The notes beneath the pieces were generated by a model that was given only the letters and a program-made list of their open reading frames with translations, made no database searches and was not told the origin of the DNA. Position numbers and translations under genes: made by a program. DNA of 62,500 bases from Nemertoderma westbladi (lineage: Eukaryota; Xenacoelomorpha; Nemertodermatida; Nemertodermatidae): NCBI GenBank assembly GCA_032718475.1, contig JAUCBJ010003479.1, positions 1 through 62,500 on the forward strand. The letters run 5' to 3'. Of this stretch, positions 1 through 11,015 are shown in pieces. Position 1 is the first letter of the stretch. Each line of letters begins with the position of its first letter.

Positions 1-2129
1 ACCGCAAACTAAGCAGCCCCATTTCCCTGTGCAAGACTCCACACAGTGACCCCTGGACAAACAGCGATAACATCGTCCATCTCTTTCTACATGCTCTTTC
101 CTTTCATGTGGTTCCATCTCTTTATACTTTGGGCACTTAAGTAAAGAGTGATCGGTTGACCTGCACAATATGCAAGTATAACGTATCCTCTTTACCTGGT
201 TTAGTGCCTTTGGTATCTTATTGGGATATTTAATCGACTGTCCATCCTTCGGTTGCGTAATCTGGGTACTATATGAAGATACTTTACCTGACTTAACTAA
301 AAACTGTCGGTCGTTATCTTTATTCCGCTTATAACTGTCACTATGATGTCTCTCTCTATATTCTTTTGCAGCTGTGCTGTTAATTATTCGAGCTTCCTTC
401 TTTAGCCATGATGCCAGCTCCTCTAATTTCGGATAGGAACCGCTTTCCTCCATTACATCGACTTTCCTCAGCCATTTGTCATATATTTTGTAAGGTAATT
501 TACTAGCAATCTCAGTAATATTGCGTTGGCTGTTCAATTCGTGTGGTCTCTGTAATGCAGCAAGGGTCTTTGCCGTTCTGTTCACTTTATCAGAATATGC
601 CTGAATTTCTACTGGTGTTTCCACACTTTTTCCCGCCAACAAATTTCTTATGGAATCGTTAATAATTCTGACTGGGTTTCCAAAACGTTCCTCTAGCTCT
701 TGCCATGCTTCCATATATCCTTCTTCACCTTGCCCTTCTAAATGCTTTATCAGTTCCAATGGTGAGCCATCCAAAAATTGTAGTAAATGTACTAACTTTT
801 CCTGTGGTGCCAAAATCGTATTATGGACCTGCTGAAAGAACCTTTGTTTAAAGTTTAACCATTCTAATGGCTCGCCCCGATACTTTATCGGTATTGGTCT
901 GGGCAAATTCTGTCTTTGTTCATGGCGAATCCAGTAATGAATGTCTGAAGGGTTGCCTACAGGTAGTGCAGGGTCCGCGTTTGTCTCATAGCTTTGAAAC
1001 GGTGATAAGTTATTATTCGTTACCTTATTATTGCCATGATTTCCAGGGGCAAATTTTATTCTACTGTATGTATCTTCTGCTTCAATGTATGCACTCAACT
1101 TACGTATGCACCCTCGGCATAAAGTGGCTGCATCACACGCCCTCTTGGATTCCCCCATTATATCATGACATGTGTCATATTTACCGTCAAATATATTTTT
1201 CACGAAATTACTTATTTCCTGTTGCAACTCAATCAATTTATTTAGTTGTAAATGTGCTAGATCACGCCCAGCTGTCCTATCTATAATTTCAATTGCCCGT
1301 TTGCAATTTGATTCCACCTGTAATATGGTTTGGCTCATATTTTCTATCTCCTCTACGACATGTACTAGATATACATTATTCCTATTATGTTGTGCACTAT
1401 TGTGTTGGTCGCTATTTCCTGGCCTGATGCTCCGTGCAAGAGGGGTGTGGGTGCCCCCTGGAGGCATCAGTCCCTCAGTTGACCAGCTAGCCGATACCGG
1501 TACCTGATGGCCAGGTTGCATTTGATCATACCCAGTGTAGCTTCCTCTATCCTGTTCTGATTGCCGTTTAGGCCTAAACCTTACCTGTTGTGTTTGCTCA
1601 TCCTGTCTGCTAAACTCCCTTCCGGTGACTGGTAACTCCCCGTTTCCAGTTGCTGTTCGTACACCAGCCCTAAAACGTGTTCGCTGTGGATCTGCCGAGC
1701 TGATTAAACCAGCTACCGGTAGGCCTAGCTCATAGTCCCCGTGATGGAGGTTGTCTGGATTTCCCGCCAAGACTGGTCCGGGTTTCTGCCCATGTTGGCG
1801 TTCTGAAACTGGGAACGGTTGTTGTACATGAATATTGCGTCGTCCAGGCAGGTTCCCACCTTGGGGACGTCATCTGTTGGACTCGATCTCGCCGCCGGCG
1901 CTCCTAGGCCTAGAGATGTCATCAACGAATGTAACTGATGTTCGTCGTCGATTAATGTTCGGGGGTTGTGGTTATACGGAACTTGTGGCACCTGAGTGAC
2001 AGTTGATGATCTTTCAGGTGCGATGTGCGAATACGCTGGATTCCATAAACTACCGGCAGGCATTGCTGAAACTGCAGGCCAAGTGGATTCGTTATACCCG
2101 GAACAGGAACCGGCTTTGGATTCATCCAT
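1..2129 (-). pseudogene. BEL/Pao-like gag (DUF1759 plus zinc knuckle), partial, frameshifted
   Basis: On the minus strand an ATG at 2129 opens a 134-codon N-terminal frame ending at 1725. A second frame, open from about 1866, continues without a stop to the left edge. In the second frame I read a DUF1759-like segment (about 930-400: a GEPLEWLNF motif followed by a helical region typical of BEL/Pao gag), a Lys/Arg-rich linker, then near 170-1 a Cys/His array of the CxxC..H....C and CxxC..GHC...C kind, as in BEL/Pao nucleocapsids. The two frames overlap by about 140 bp, so one indel probably separates N-terminus from core. The protein is cut by the window edge, so protease and RT, if present, lie outside. 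Retroelement gag proteins form the particle and bind RNA. Plus-strand ORFs here are shadows. Superfamily assignment is by motif only. Confidence 0.75.
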
Positions 2130-2480
2130 TACGAATTACTTATTCGATGTTATATGATTGACTCTTAGTTTATTTTATTTATTTATATTATTATGTCACG
2201 TTTATTTGTGTAATCTATATTTACCCGAGCGATATATCTAATGTAATATACTTTGTTTGGTTGCTCTCAATGTTTTACTAATTCACAGGTGCTGTGGTTC
2301 TTAAACAAACACCAGTGCCTGTAAACAAGTTATTGACTGTGTTCTTCTTTACTAATAATTATGCGCTTGTCGCTATGTTACTACCTAGGTAATCGTTCTC
2401 ATACGCTGGTGTAAACAGTATAAACTCACTTTATGAAACTCCGTGTTTTAGTACAGTAGGGTTGTGTTGCGATCCTATTT
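2130..2480. other. Non-coding stretch upstream of the left gag
   Basis: AT-rich sequence between the gag start (2129, minus) and the hairpin repeats. I see no coding frame; by position it would be the 5' leader of the minus-strand retroelement. Confidence 0.4.
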
Positions 2481-2489
2481 GGAGATCGC

Positions 2490-3060
2490 TAGTGATGATG
2501 TCCGTTGCAATCACATGCGCTGGGATAATAACAATCCCCAGTTCATGTAATGGCTATTAAATCAAGTTATACAGTCAACATAAATTAATAATATAATCAA
2601 TCAGCTTTCAATCACATGCGCTGGGATAACAAATCGCCAGTTCATGTAATCTTTTAAAATAAAGTTATAAAGAAAACATAAATTAATACTATACCGGTAA
2701 TAGTAATAATCAGCTATTCAATCACATACGCTGGGATATAACAATAACCAGTTCATGTAATCTTAGCCTAATATAAATTTTAAAGAAAACAGAACTGAAT
2801 AATATAATCAACCTTTTAATCACAAGCGCTGGTATAATAACAATAACCAGTTCATGTAATCTTAGCCTAATATAAATTTTAAAGAAAACAGAACTGAATA
2901 ATATAATCAACCTTTTAATCACAAGCGCTGGTATAATAACAATAACCAGTTCATGTAATCTTAGCCTAATATAAATTTTAAAGAAAACAGAACTGAATAA
3001 TATAATTAACCTTTTAATCACAAGCGCTGGTTTAATAACAATAACCAGTTCATGTAATTA
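2490..3060. repeat. 99-bp tandem repeat with a hairpin in each unit
   Basis: The word CACAAGCGCTGG recurs at 2821, 2920 and 3019, exactly 99 bp apart. More divergent units lie near 2512, 2610 and 2720. Each unit pairs an ATCACANGCGCTGG-like arm with CCAGTTCATGTAAT about 15 nt later, an imperfect inverted repeat (about 11 of 14 positions pair). Because 99 is divisible by three, a spurious 99-residue repeat ORF appears on the minus strand. The array lies in the presumed 5' leader of the minus-strand gag. Confidence 0.85.
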
Positions 3061-4185
3061 AACAAATTATGAACGAAACATAAATAATATACCGGTAAAA
3101 ATAATAATAAGTTACGTATGATTAAGAAAGGTTTATAATTCAATCAAGAAGAATAAATAAATTAATAAAATAGAAAATTCAATTTATTAATCGAAAAAGT
3201 TTAAAAATGGCCTCAAATTCATTTACTTAATGTTGGCCCGGTTTACAACATTGTGATTCGCGCTGGCCGGGAGCAATCAAATGACGCGCTACTGGCTACG
3301 AACTGGATTGAGAGGTCCATCAAAGGGAAAAGCATCAGGGGCCCGAACGGGCTAATATACGGAAAACACTAACCGTGATCAATTGAAGGGCTATTCCACT
3401 TATAATGTATCTCAAAGTCAAGCAATATAAACACCCAAATAATAATCAATGTACGTATACTATAGATAAACCTATTAGGTTCCCAACAAATCTAGGTAGC
3501 CGCTAGCAGCGGTAAATGAATTTGCTGAGCCCAAAGCTACGAATGAATAATGAACTTGGAACTCAGGCTTTTATAGTCTTTAGATCTGGGCCCCAAAATA
3601 TATCATAACAATACAAACCAATAGCAGAGCATCATTGAATGTAAATGAACTGTCATTGGTCCAAGTATTTGTGGGTCCAGCCAATGGAGCTTCATAGCCT
3701 CTTATAGCAAAGGCACATATTCTGGGTCGAGCCATGTAAATAGGTAAGCTTCACCCAATAGGGTAAATTAACGCCTACATTAACCGCCCATCAGAAGTCA
3801 CTGACTTCTAACTAACAACAATAAACAGCGTTAAGTTATCCCTAGACAAATTAAACCTCAACAATTATTCACTAATTATCTATCTAAATTATGTATCAAC
3901 AACAATCAAATTAATGTAGAATCATTTATATTTATATACTTACAATATGTATGCCTAATGCACAATAAAATCGAAAATTACAGAACATTCATAACATCAT
4001 TATAGTTTACCGATGTAACTGATAGTTCATAGCACATAATTTGAACATAAATCACTATATACAGTATATCTTCTATACTTAAACGCTAACGAATAATTAG
4101 TGCGATATTACTATAATATAACTTGGAATAATATATATAATGTACAATATATGTACGTACAGTACATATCAATGAGACATGGCTC
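3061..4185 (-). other. Possible LTR or leader region of the minus-strand element
   Basis: No coding frame is visible. On the minus strand there is a TATA box near 3570 followed by a G/C-richer transcribed-looking stretch down to about 3240. The position between a zinc-finger ORF (ending at 4805) and a gag start (2129) is where an LTR would sit if these belong to related BEL/Pao copies. I could not define LTR ends or a second LTR copy inside the window. Confidence 0.35.
3566..3578 (-). promoter_or_regulatory. Candidate TATA box
   Basis: The minus strand reads GACTATAAAAGCC, a good TATA box, about 1.4 kb upstream of the left gag start. It could drive the minus-strand retroelement; no initiator or transcript evidence is available. 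Confidence 0.35.
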
Positions 4186-4490
4186 AAGCATCGTTCGCCA
4201 CCAGGGCATAAATATTCGGTCGTTCTTAATGAACAGAGGGCTAAAGATGTTGCTGAAGCATCGTTTGCCATAAAGGCAGATATTTCGTTTGTTCTATATG
4301 AACAGAGGGCTAAAGCTTGTATTACTAAAAGCTAAAGCATCGGTTGCTCGAAGAGCAAAATATTCGTTTGTTCTTTGCGAACGGAGGGCTAAATTAAAAA
4401 ACGCAGAATAATTTAGCATCGTTTGTACAAATAAGGCACAAATAATAATCGTTTGTTCTACGTAAGAACAGAGGGCTAAAGGCATCATGT
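4186..4490. repeat. Degenerate 72-89 bp tandem repeat, four units
   Basis: Four units each start with a GCATCGTTTG-like word and end with AACAGAGGGCTAAA (near 4231, 4303, 4380 and 4469). Each contains a small palindrome of the GTTCTATATGAAC type. Spacing varies between units, so the array is old and diverged. Confidence 0.7.
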
Positions 4491-4499
4491 TTATCAATT

Positions 4500-4800
4500 T
4501 AGATTACCTAAACAAAGGTACCGGTATATAAATAAATTGGGTTAATTAAATTCAAATACACATTTTCATTTTACTTTACATTTTACCAATGTCAAAAGTA
4601 GTAACCAGTAAAGTTATATAAATTTACTAAATATTACAGTATGTTTCCTTAGTCCAAATCCTTTTCTCTACTGTACCTTTATTACGTCAGTTAATTCTCG
4701 CCGCCCACCTTGAATAAATCGGAGAAAAAAAAAAAAAAAAAAACTTTCCATCTGTTGCCGCCCACCTTGAACCAATCCATTTAGGTTGCTTTCCAATTAT
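4500..4800. other. Non-coding spacer with A-tract and a duplicated 15-mer
   Basis: A run of about 19 A lies near 4726-4743. The word GCCGCCCACCTTGAA occurs twice, near 4700 and 4755; on the minus strand it reads as a purine-rich TTCAAGGTGGGCGGC just downstream of the zinc-finger ORF, which would suit a polypurine tract. No gene is seen. Confidence 0.4.
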
Positions 4801-4804
4801 TCGC

Positions 4805-5983
4805 CTAACATTTCGCGCACTTACAGTCTTTGTATTGTCGTAGAGTCTGTGAGATTTCCTCAACATTATCCTTTGTCACCTTTGTAATCATCTCGATCGT
4901 GGTTGTAACCGAGGTGTGGATGGCATAATCAACCAGATCTTCGTAATCGAATTTTCGCGTGTTCAGGATTCCCCTACATTGCCATTCCATTGGGATAGGA
5001 AAAAAACCAATACTTATAGCCGCTACGTCTCTATCTCGAGATTTCAATCGGTTCATGAGAGCCAGATTACATGTTGCGTATTTCTCAAATCTTCTTAGCA
5101 TTTCTTGCTGCTTAGCCATGTCGTCTTGGCAATGAAATAGGGCATGACCTCTACAACCACATCTGGGGCACCGATTCAAGAGCAGTGGACAAACCTGTAA
5201 CGAGTGTTCCTTCTGGCTTCCACAATAATTGCAGCTACTCCTACCAATTCTGAAGTGGCATACCTTGGGTCCCAGATGTTCTCCCCATTTCGATTGTGCT
5301 ATAGGACAAGTTGGCAAAGCACATCGCCGACAGGCTGGGTAATGGTCTTTTTGCATTGGAACGAATTTGTTCCTGGTAGGAAGCTTCGGAATTTGAGCAA
5401 AAGGTCTTTGGAGCCCATTATGATCATGAGTGTTCTTATATACCTCCATCTCTAACTCATTTAGCGACGTAAGGTAGATACTAGCTAGGGTGTATGCGGA
5501 TGATGGTATTGGATCATCTTGGTCAATATCGTATCCTTCCAAATCAATGATAGCTGGATCCAGGTCTTCAGCGAGACTTATACTAACATTCCCTGCGGTA
5601 TGTTGCTGTAGTTGTTTCATTCCATCATCCTCTTTTATCATTGTTCTCAAAATTCCAACCATTGCTTTAGCCAGCTCTCCTTTCCAGTTCCTCAAAGTTG
5701 AGATCATCCTTGTGGGTTGATCAACCACCGCTTCATGACAGAACTTGCAAATTCCGCAAACCATGTCCTGAATTACCTCTGATAATCTGACTCGTTGTTG
5801 GTGTGATAGGTTCCGGTTTCCTTTCTTCTCACCACTAGTGAATATGTTATCCAACCTATCCGTGTTTTCAAACCTTTCCCAGCAACTAACCTTTAGATCA
5901 TACTTCCTAGTAACTTGAATAACGTTGAACAAAATAAAATTGGCGGCATTTTCAGTACGTGATGTTGATGCTGATCTATCCAT
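4805..5983 (-). CDS. Zinc-finger ORF (392 aa) related to the 3' ORF of the large BEL/Pao element
   Basis: Intact ATG-to-stop frame. Residues 1-200 are charged, with a CxxCxxxCH cluster near 76-83. Residues 218-285 form a Cys/His array: C218/C221/C226, then C251-x2-C254-x5-H260-x4-C265, then a canonical CCHC knuckle C272-x2-C275-x4-H280-x4-C285. The last two fingers match in spacing, and partly in residues (VCP before, GHA within the second finger), the fingers at 26473-26580 on the plus strand. About 100 helical residues after the fingers also look alignable, and the protein ends in KCAKC. I infer a divergent homologue of the C-terminal part of that third ORF, with a likely nucleic-acid-binding role. 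It could be the 3' ORF of another BEL/Pao copy or a domesticated gene. No single known domain was recognised beyond the zinc knuckles. Confidence 0.65.
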   Translation of the reverse strand: MDRSASTSRTENAANFILFNVIQVTRKYDLKVSCWERFENTDRLDNIFTSGEKKGNRNLSHQQRVRLSEVIQDMVCGICKFCHEAVVDQPTRMISTLRNWKGELAKAMVGILRTMIKEDDGMKQLQQHTAGNVSISLAEDLDPAIIDLEGYDIDQDDPIPSSAYTLASIYLTSLNELEMEVYKNTHDHNGLQRPFAQIPKLPTRNKFVPMQKDHYPACRRCALPTCPIAQSKWGEHLGPKVCHFRIGRSSCNYCGSQKEHSLQVCPLLLNRCPRCGCRGHALFHCQDDMAKQQEMLRRFEKYATCNLALMNRLKSRDRDVAAISIGFFPIPMEWQCRGILNTRKFDYEDLVDYAIHTSVTTTIEMITKVTKDNVEEISQTLRQYKDCKCAKC

Positions 5984-6735
5984 ATTGTCAAAAGCTGCAA
6001 ATATATGTCGATATCATTTATTGTAACATGAAGTTCCATCATTTTCTGGCACCTTTTCCGATTCATGCCAGATCCTTTTGGTGATTGTAATAGCGCAGAA
6101 GCTACATAATCTGCTTCTGCTTCTCCAAATTCAGGTGATTTCAACTCTAAAGCTTCTTCAAGTGCTGCAAGTGCAAGAGCATCGCGTAGGCCACGTTCCT
6201 TTGCCAAGCGAGTAATTTCTTTCTGTTGCCGCTCTGATTTTTGTAATAACAATGTGTCAGCCTGATCTGTCTGAGCAGCTGCTCCTGACTGCTCGAGCTG
6301 TAGCAGAAGTAATTTTCGCTTGACTTTGGCACGATGAACTCGAACTGATGCGCTCGTAGAGGTTCGAGAATGTGCTATAGAGCCAGAGTGAGTTGAAATT
6401 GTTCGATTACGTTTGAGCTCGCCAACTTGCAATTGTTCATGAGATGATACATACTGTGGAACATCTGAAGGCACAACTACAATAGGTATGGCGTTACTCC
6501 GACATGTCTGGGTCTGAGTCACGGTCTGCTCATTGCTATTAATATATTCGCGAATGTCATTGAGTTTAGATTCAAGGTCTGACAATACAGTTACTGATTG
6601 GGCAGCTAGCTCACGTGACACATCAGAAAACCCAAATCTTTCGAAATCGAAAGTTGATTTTTCATAGTGACTACACAAAGATTTGTATACATTAATACAA
6701 GTAGTAGTTCTAATTGTGAATGTCATTAGTTCCAA
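5893..6735 (-). CDS. Coiled-coil-like ORF (280 aa), probably retroelement-derived
   Basis: Open minus-strand frame overlapping the start of the next ORF by 91 bp in another frame. Its middle (about residues 110-210) is Ser-rich then Lys/Glu/Leu-rich, with an arrangement like SRTSTSASVRVHRAKVKRK followed by leucine-rich helix, which resembles the N-terminal part of many BEL/Pao gag proteins. The first 15 or so residues (MELMTFTIRTTT) are encoded by the end of the adjacent satellite, so the annotated start is probably not ancestral. The last 50 residues, in the overlap, look out of frame. Most likely a decayed retroelement ORF joined to the zinc-finger ORF by a frameshift; a host gene is less likely. 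Confidence 0.4.
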   Translation of the reverse strand: MELMTFTIRTTTCINVYKSLCSHYEKSTFDFERFGFSDVSRELAAQSVTVLSDLESKLNDIREYINSNEQTVTQTQTCRSNAIPIVVVPSDVPQYVSSHEQLQVGELKRNRTISTHSGSIAHSRTSTSASVRVHRAKVKRKLLLLQLEQSGAAAQTDQADTLLLQKSERQQKEITRLAKERGLRDALALAALEEALELKSPEFGEAEADYVASALLQSPKGSGMNRKRCQKMMELHVTINDIDIYLQLLTIWIDQHQHHVLKMPPILFCSTLFKLLGSMI

Positions 6736-9546
6736 TTTAATAGCACACAGACGTAATCACACGTCAGTAGTTCTAAACCAAGCGTCAGTAATTCTAAACC
6801 GGATACGTCAATAGTTATAATCAAAGCGTCAGTAGTTCTAATTGTGAATGTCATTAGTTCCAATTTAATAGCACACAGACTTAATCACACGTCAGTAGTT
6901 CTAAACCAAGCGTCAGTAATTCTAAACCGGATACGTCAATAGTTATAATCAAAGCGTCAGTAGTTCTAATTGTGAATGTCATTAGTTCCAATATAACTGC
7001 ACACAGACTTAATCACACGTCATTAGCTCTAAACCAAGCGTCAGTAGTTCTAATTGTGAATGTCATTAGTTCCAATTTAATAGCACACAGACGTAATCAC
7101 ACGTCAGTAGTTCTAAACCAAGCGTCAGTTGTTCTAAACCGGATACGACAATAGTTATAATCAAAAAGTCAGTAGTTCTAATTGTGAATGTCATTAGTTC
7201 CAATTTAATAGCACACAGACGTAATCACACGCCAGTAGTTCTAAACCAAGCGTCAGTAGTTCTAATTGTGAAAGTCATTAGTTCCAATTTAATACCACAC
7301 AGACGTAATCACACGTCAGTAGTTCTAAACCAAGCGTCAGTAGTTCTAAACCGGATACGACAATAGTTATAATCAAAAAGTCAGTAGTTCTAATTGTGAA
7401 TGTCATTAGTTCCAATTTAATAGCACACAGACGTAATCACACGCCAGTAGTTCTAATTGTGAATGTCATTAGTTCCAATTTAATAGCACACAGACGTAAT
7501 CACACGCCAGTAGTTCTAATTGTGAATGTCATTAGTTCCAATTTAATAGCACACAGACGTAATCACACGCCAGTAGTTCTAAACCAAGCGTCAGTAGTTC
7601 TAATTGTGAAAGTCATTAGTTCCAATTTAATAGCACACGCACTTAATCACACGTCAGTAGTTCTAATTGTGAATGTCATTAGTTCCAATTTAATAGCACA
7701 CAGACTTAATCACACGTCAGTAGTTCTAAACCAAGCGTCAGTAGTTCTAAACCGGATACGACAATAGTTATAAACCAAGCGTCAGTAGTTCTAATTGTGA
7801 ATGTCATTAGTTCCAATTTAATAGCACACAGACGTAATCACACGCCAGTAGTTCTAATTGTGAATGTCATTAGTTCCAATTTAATAGCACACAGACGTAA
7901 TCACACGCCAGTAGTTCTAAACCAAGCGTCAGTAGTTCTAATTGTGAAAGTCATTAGTTCCAATTTAATAGCACACAGACGTAATCACACGTCAGTAGTT
8001 CTAAACCAAGCGTCAGTAGTTCTAATTGTGAAAGTCATTAGTTCCAATTTAATAGCACACAGACGTAATCACACGTCAGTAGTTCTAAACCAAGCGTCAG
8101 TTGTTCTAAACCGGATACGTCAATAGTTATAATCAAAGCGTCAGTAGTTCTAATTGTGAATGTCATTAGTTCCAATTTAATAGCACACAGACGTAATCAC
8201 ACGTCAGTAGTTCTAAACCAAGCGTCAGTAATTCTAAACCGGATACGTCAATAGTTATAATCAAAGCGTCAGTAGTTCTAATTGTGAATGTTATTAGTTC
8301 CAATTTAACTGCACACAGACGTAATCACACGTCAGTAGTTCTAAACCAAGCGTCAGTAGTTCTAATTGTGAATGTCATTAGTTCCAATTTAATAGCACAC
8401 AGACGTAATCACACGTCAGTAGTTCTAAACCAAGCGTCAGTTGTTCTAAACCGGATACGACAATAGTTATAATCAAAAAGTCAGTAGTTCTAATTGTGAA
8501 TGTCATTAGTTCCAATTTAATACCACACAGACGTAATCACACGTCAGTAGTTCTAAACCAAGCGTCAGTAGTTCTAATTGTGAATGTCATTATTTCCAAT
8601 TTAATAGCACACAGACGTAATCACACGTCAGTAGTTCTAAACCAAGCGTCAGTTGTTCTAAACCGGATACGACAATAGTTATAATCAAAAAGTCAGTAGT
8701 TCTAATTGTGAATGTCATTAGTTCCAATTTAATAGCACACAGACGTAATCACACGTCAATAGTTCTGAACCAAGCGTCAGTAGTTCTAAACCGGATACGT
8801 CAATAGTTATAATCAAAGCGTCAGTAGTTCTAATTGTGAATGTTATTAGTTCCAATTTAACTGCACACAGACGTAATCACACGTCAGTAGTTCTAAACCA
8901 AGCGTCAGTAGTTCTAATTGTGAATGTCATTAGTTCCAATTTAATAGCACACAGACGTAATCACACGTCAGTAGTTCTAAACCAAGCGTCAGTTGTTCTA
9001 AACCGGATACGACAATAGTTATAATCAAAAAGTCAGTAGTTCTAATTGTGAATGTCATTAGTTCCAATTTAATACCACACAGACGTAATCACACGTCAGT
9101 AGTTCTAAACCAAGCGTCAGTAGTTCTAATTGTGAATGTCATTAGTTCCAATTTAATAGCACACAGACGTAATCACACGTCAGTAGTTCTAAACCAAGCG
9201 TCAGTTGTTCTAAACCGGATACGACAATAGTTATAATCAAAAAGTCAGTAGTTCTAATTGTGAATGTCATTAGTTCCAATTTAATAGCACATAGACGTAA
9301 TCACACGTCAGTAGTTCTAAACCAAGCGTCAGTTGTTCTAAACCGGATACGTCAATAGTTATAATCAAAGCGTCAGTAGTTCTAATTGTGAATGTCATTA
9401 GTTCCAATTTAATAGCACACAGACGTAATCACACGTCAGTAGTTCTAAACCAAGCGTCAGTTGTTCTAAACCGGATACGTCAATAATTATAATCAAAGCG
9501 TCAGTAGTTCTAATTGTGAATGTCATTAGTTCCAATTTAATAGCAA
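6702..9546. repeat. Satellite with about 21-bp monomers and 212-bp higher-order units
   Basis: The array is made of related monomers that begin GTCAGTAGTTCTAA or GTCATTAGTTCCAA and differ in their tails (ACCAAGC, TTGTGAAT, ACCGGATAC, ATAGCACACAGACG). Recurrent short ORFs start at 6972, 7184 and 7396, at 8284 and 8496, and at 8836 and 9048, each step being 212 bp, which shows a higher-order period. Some units are shortened (7441-7560, about 60 bp), so the array has been reshuffled. The plus-strand ORFs encoding an ISSNLIAHRRNHT repeat are an artefact. The left edge runs into the start of the 5893-6735 ORF. Confidence 0.9.
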
Positions 9547-9745
9547 ACTGGACCGTCAGTTATTATATTTAATTACAATTATCATTGTTAATTCGCCGAG
9601 ACGAGACATTATTTCGCCGAGATGAGATTTAAGTATCAATATCAGTCAATATCTATAGTTGCAATATCTTTGCGAATGTTTATTCCCTTAGCATTCTCAT
9701 TGCCACTTCTATATGGTGTACTGTAGCAACCAACAGAACATAACA
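9547..9745. other. Flank between satellite and retroelement
   Basis: No gene seen. A CGCCGAGACGAGA word is repeated near 9595 and 9616. The last five bases before the LTR, TAACA (9741-9745), are the 5' copy of the target-site duplication. Confidence 0.5.
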
Positions 9746-11015
9746 TGTAAAAGCTTCTGTGGGATATAACTGGCCCTTTTGCTTCGCAATCCAGTTTCCC
9801 CCCCCCCCCCAGGCGCTGGAATACTCTAAAAGGTTCTCTAACTGTATATATATTCCCCTCGCCCGCAAGGTACCGTTATAGGTGTTTTAACGGACATAAA
9901 AGTCCTTCTGCTATATACGTGTTTTGGCGGACATGGTAAGGCAAAAAACCTGCAATGTACCAAATACCTTTACACAGCTTAGCCTTGATGATTCAGATTG
10001 CGACATCTAGCAGCTGGTTGCTGGCATGGAAACAGCCATTGGACGCAGGGTTCTTTGTTTGGCTTGAGCCAATCAGAGCGATTTTTTCTGTCGACGTGTA
10101 GATATTTGGTCGATCATGCTGGGAGTGTTCAGTCTTACTGTTTTTTTAGTGATACTTTGTGTTATTGCTATCTGGGCCAGGAACACCGGCTAGAGTCAAC
10201 TCGGTTTCATACTTTAGAAGAAACATTTGTAGGCTTAAATTATAGAGCGTATAACCGTTATCATAACTTATCACATCACTTATCTAATCATATCAACTGA
10301 TCGCAATTCAGTCGTACATTATCGGTTCAATATACATTATTATACTGCTATTTACTATTGTTTGGTTGAATATTATTTGGAGAACATTTATAAAGAACCC
10401 AAATTTCCCAATTTTCTTGATACACTACAGGTTAGAGAGACGGGTTATATATAGCGATTGCGACTTATATTATTGTGTATGTAGTGAATTTAATGCTATT
10501 TGATAAGCACTACATTGGTCCGTTGCTGTTCTCTTTATATATGATAAAAATCATTGACGGTCGGCAAATTAGTGGGCAGTATTGTGTGTTACCGGTAGTG
10601 TGCATGATTGTGACTGATAACGAAGCATTTCCTAAAGAATGCGCCTTATACGTGAATCATAAGCCTTACTGTTGCGTGTAGTATAAGTCATATCTCTGTT
10701 TACCTAGATAGAGCGCCACGTCGTAAAGGAACTGTTAATATTTCCCGAAAGTGAATAATATTAGTCAGAAATTATTTATTAACGATCAATCGAATAATAC
10801 AATACAGTAAGCTTCACTGCAATAATAATCTGAGCCCTCAGAATCCAGTCTCCCGGGTATATCCAGCGGGTGAATGGACGCGCACTAGGCTGGCTTCTGC
10901 TAATGTTGTTTTTATTGGTATTAAATATTTGTCATCTTCTAAAGTCTATTTATAAACCAAAAGACATATAAATTTTGGCAGGTTAAACTGCTAAAGGTCT
11001 TCAAAAGCGCTTACA
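9746..11015 (+). repeat. 5' LTR (1270 bp)
   Basis: Begins TGTAAAAGC and ends TTACA. It is nearly identical to 27389-28652: I count about ten substitutions, plus a longer C-run here (near 9797-9811) than in the middle LTR. A TTTATAAAG word near 10389 is a possible TATA box. Short ORFs inside it (9998-10300, 10475-10681) recur in the other LTR copies and resemble nothing. Confidence 0.9.

Noticed and set aside
867-1507. Plus-strand ORFs in the left gag
   Set aside because: Antisense to the gag frame, which carries the recognisable motifs.
6972-9230. Recurrent 60-123 codon ORFs, and the idea of a CRISPR-like array
   Set aside because: The sequence is a eukaryotic satellite: no constant repeat with unique spacers, and the ORFs are copies of the repeat itself.
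9998-10681. Two short ORFs repeated in every LTR
   Set aside because: Conserved only because the LTRs are near-identical; composition is not protein-like.
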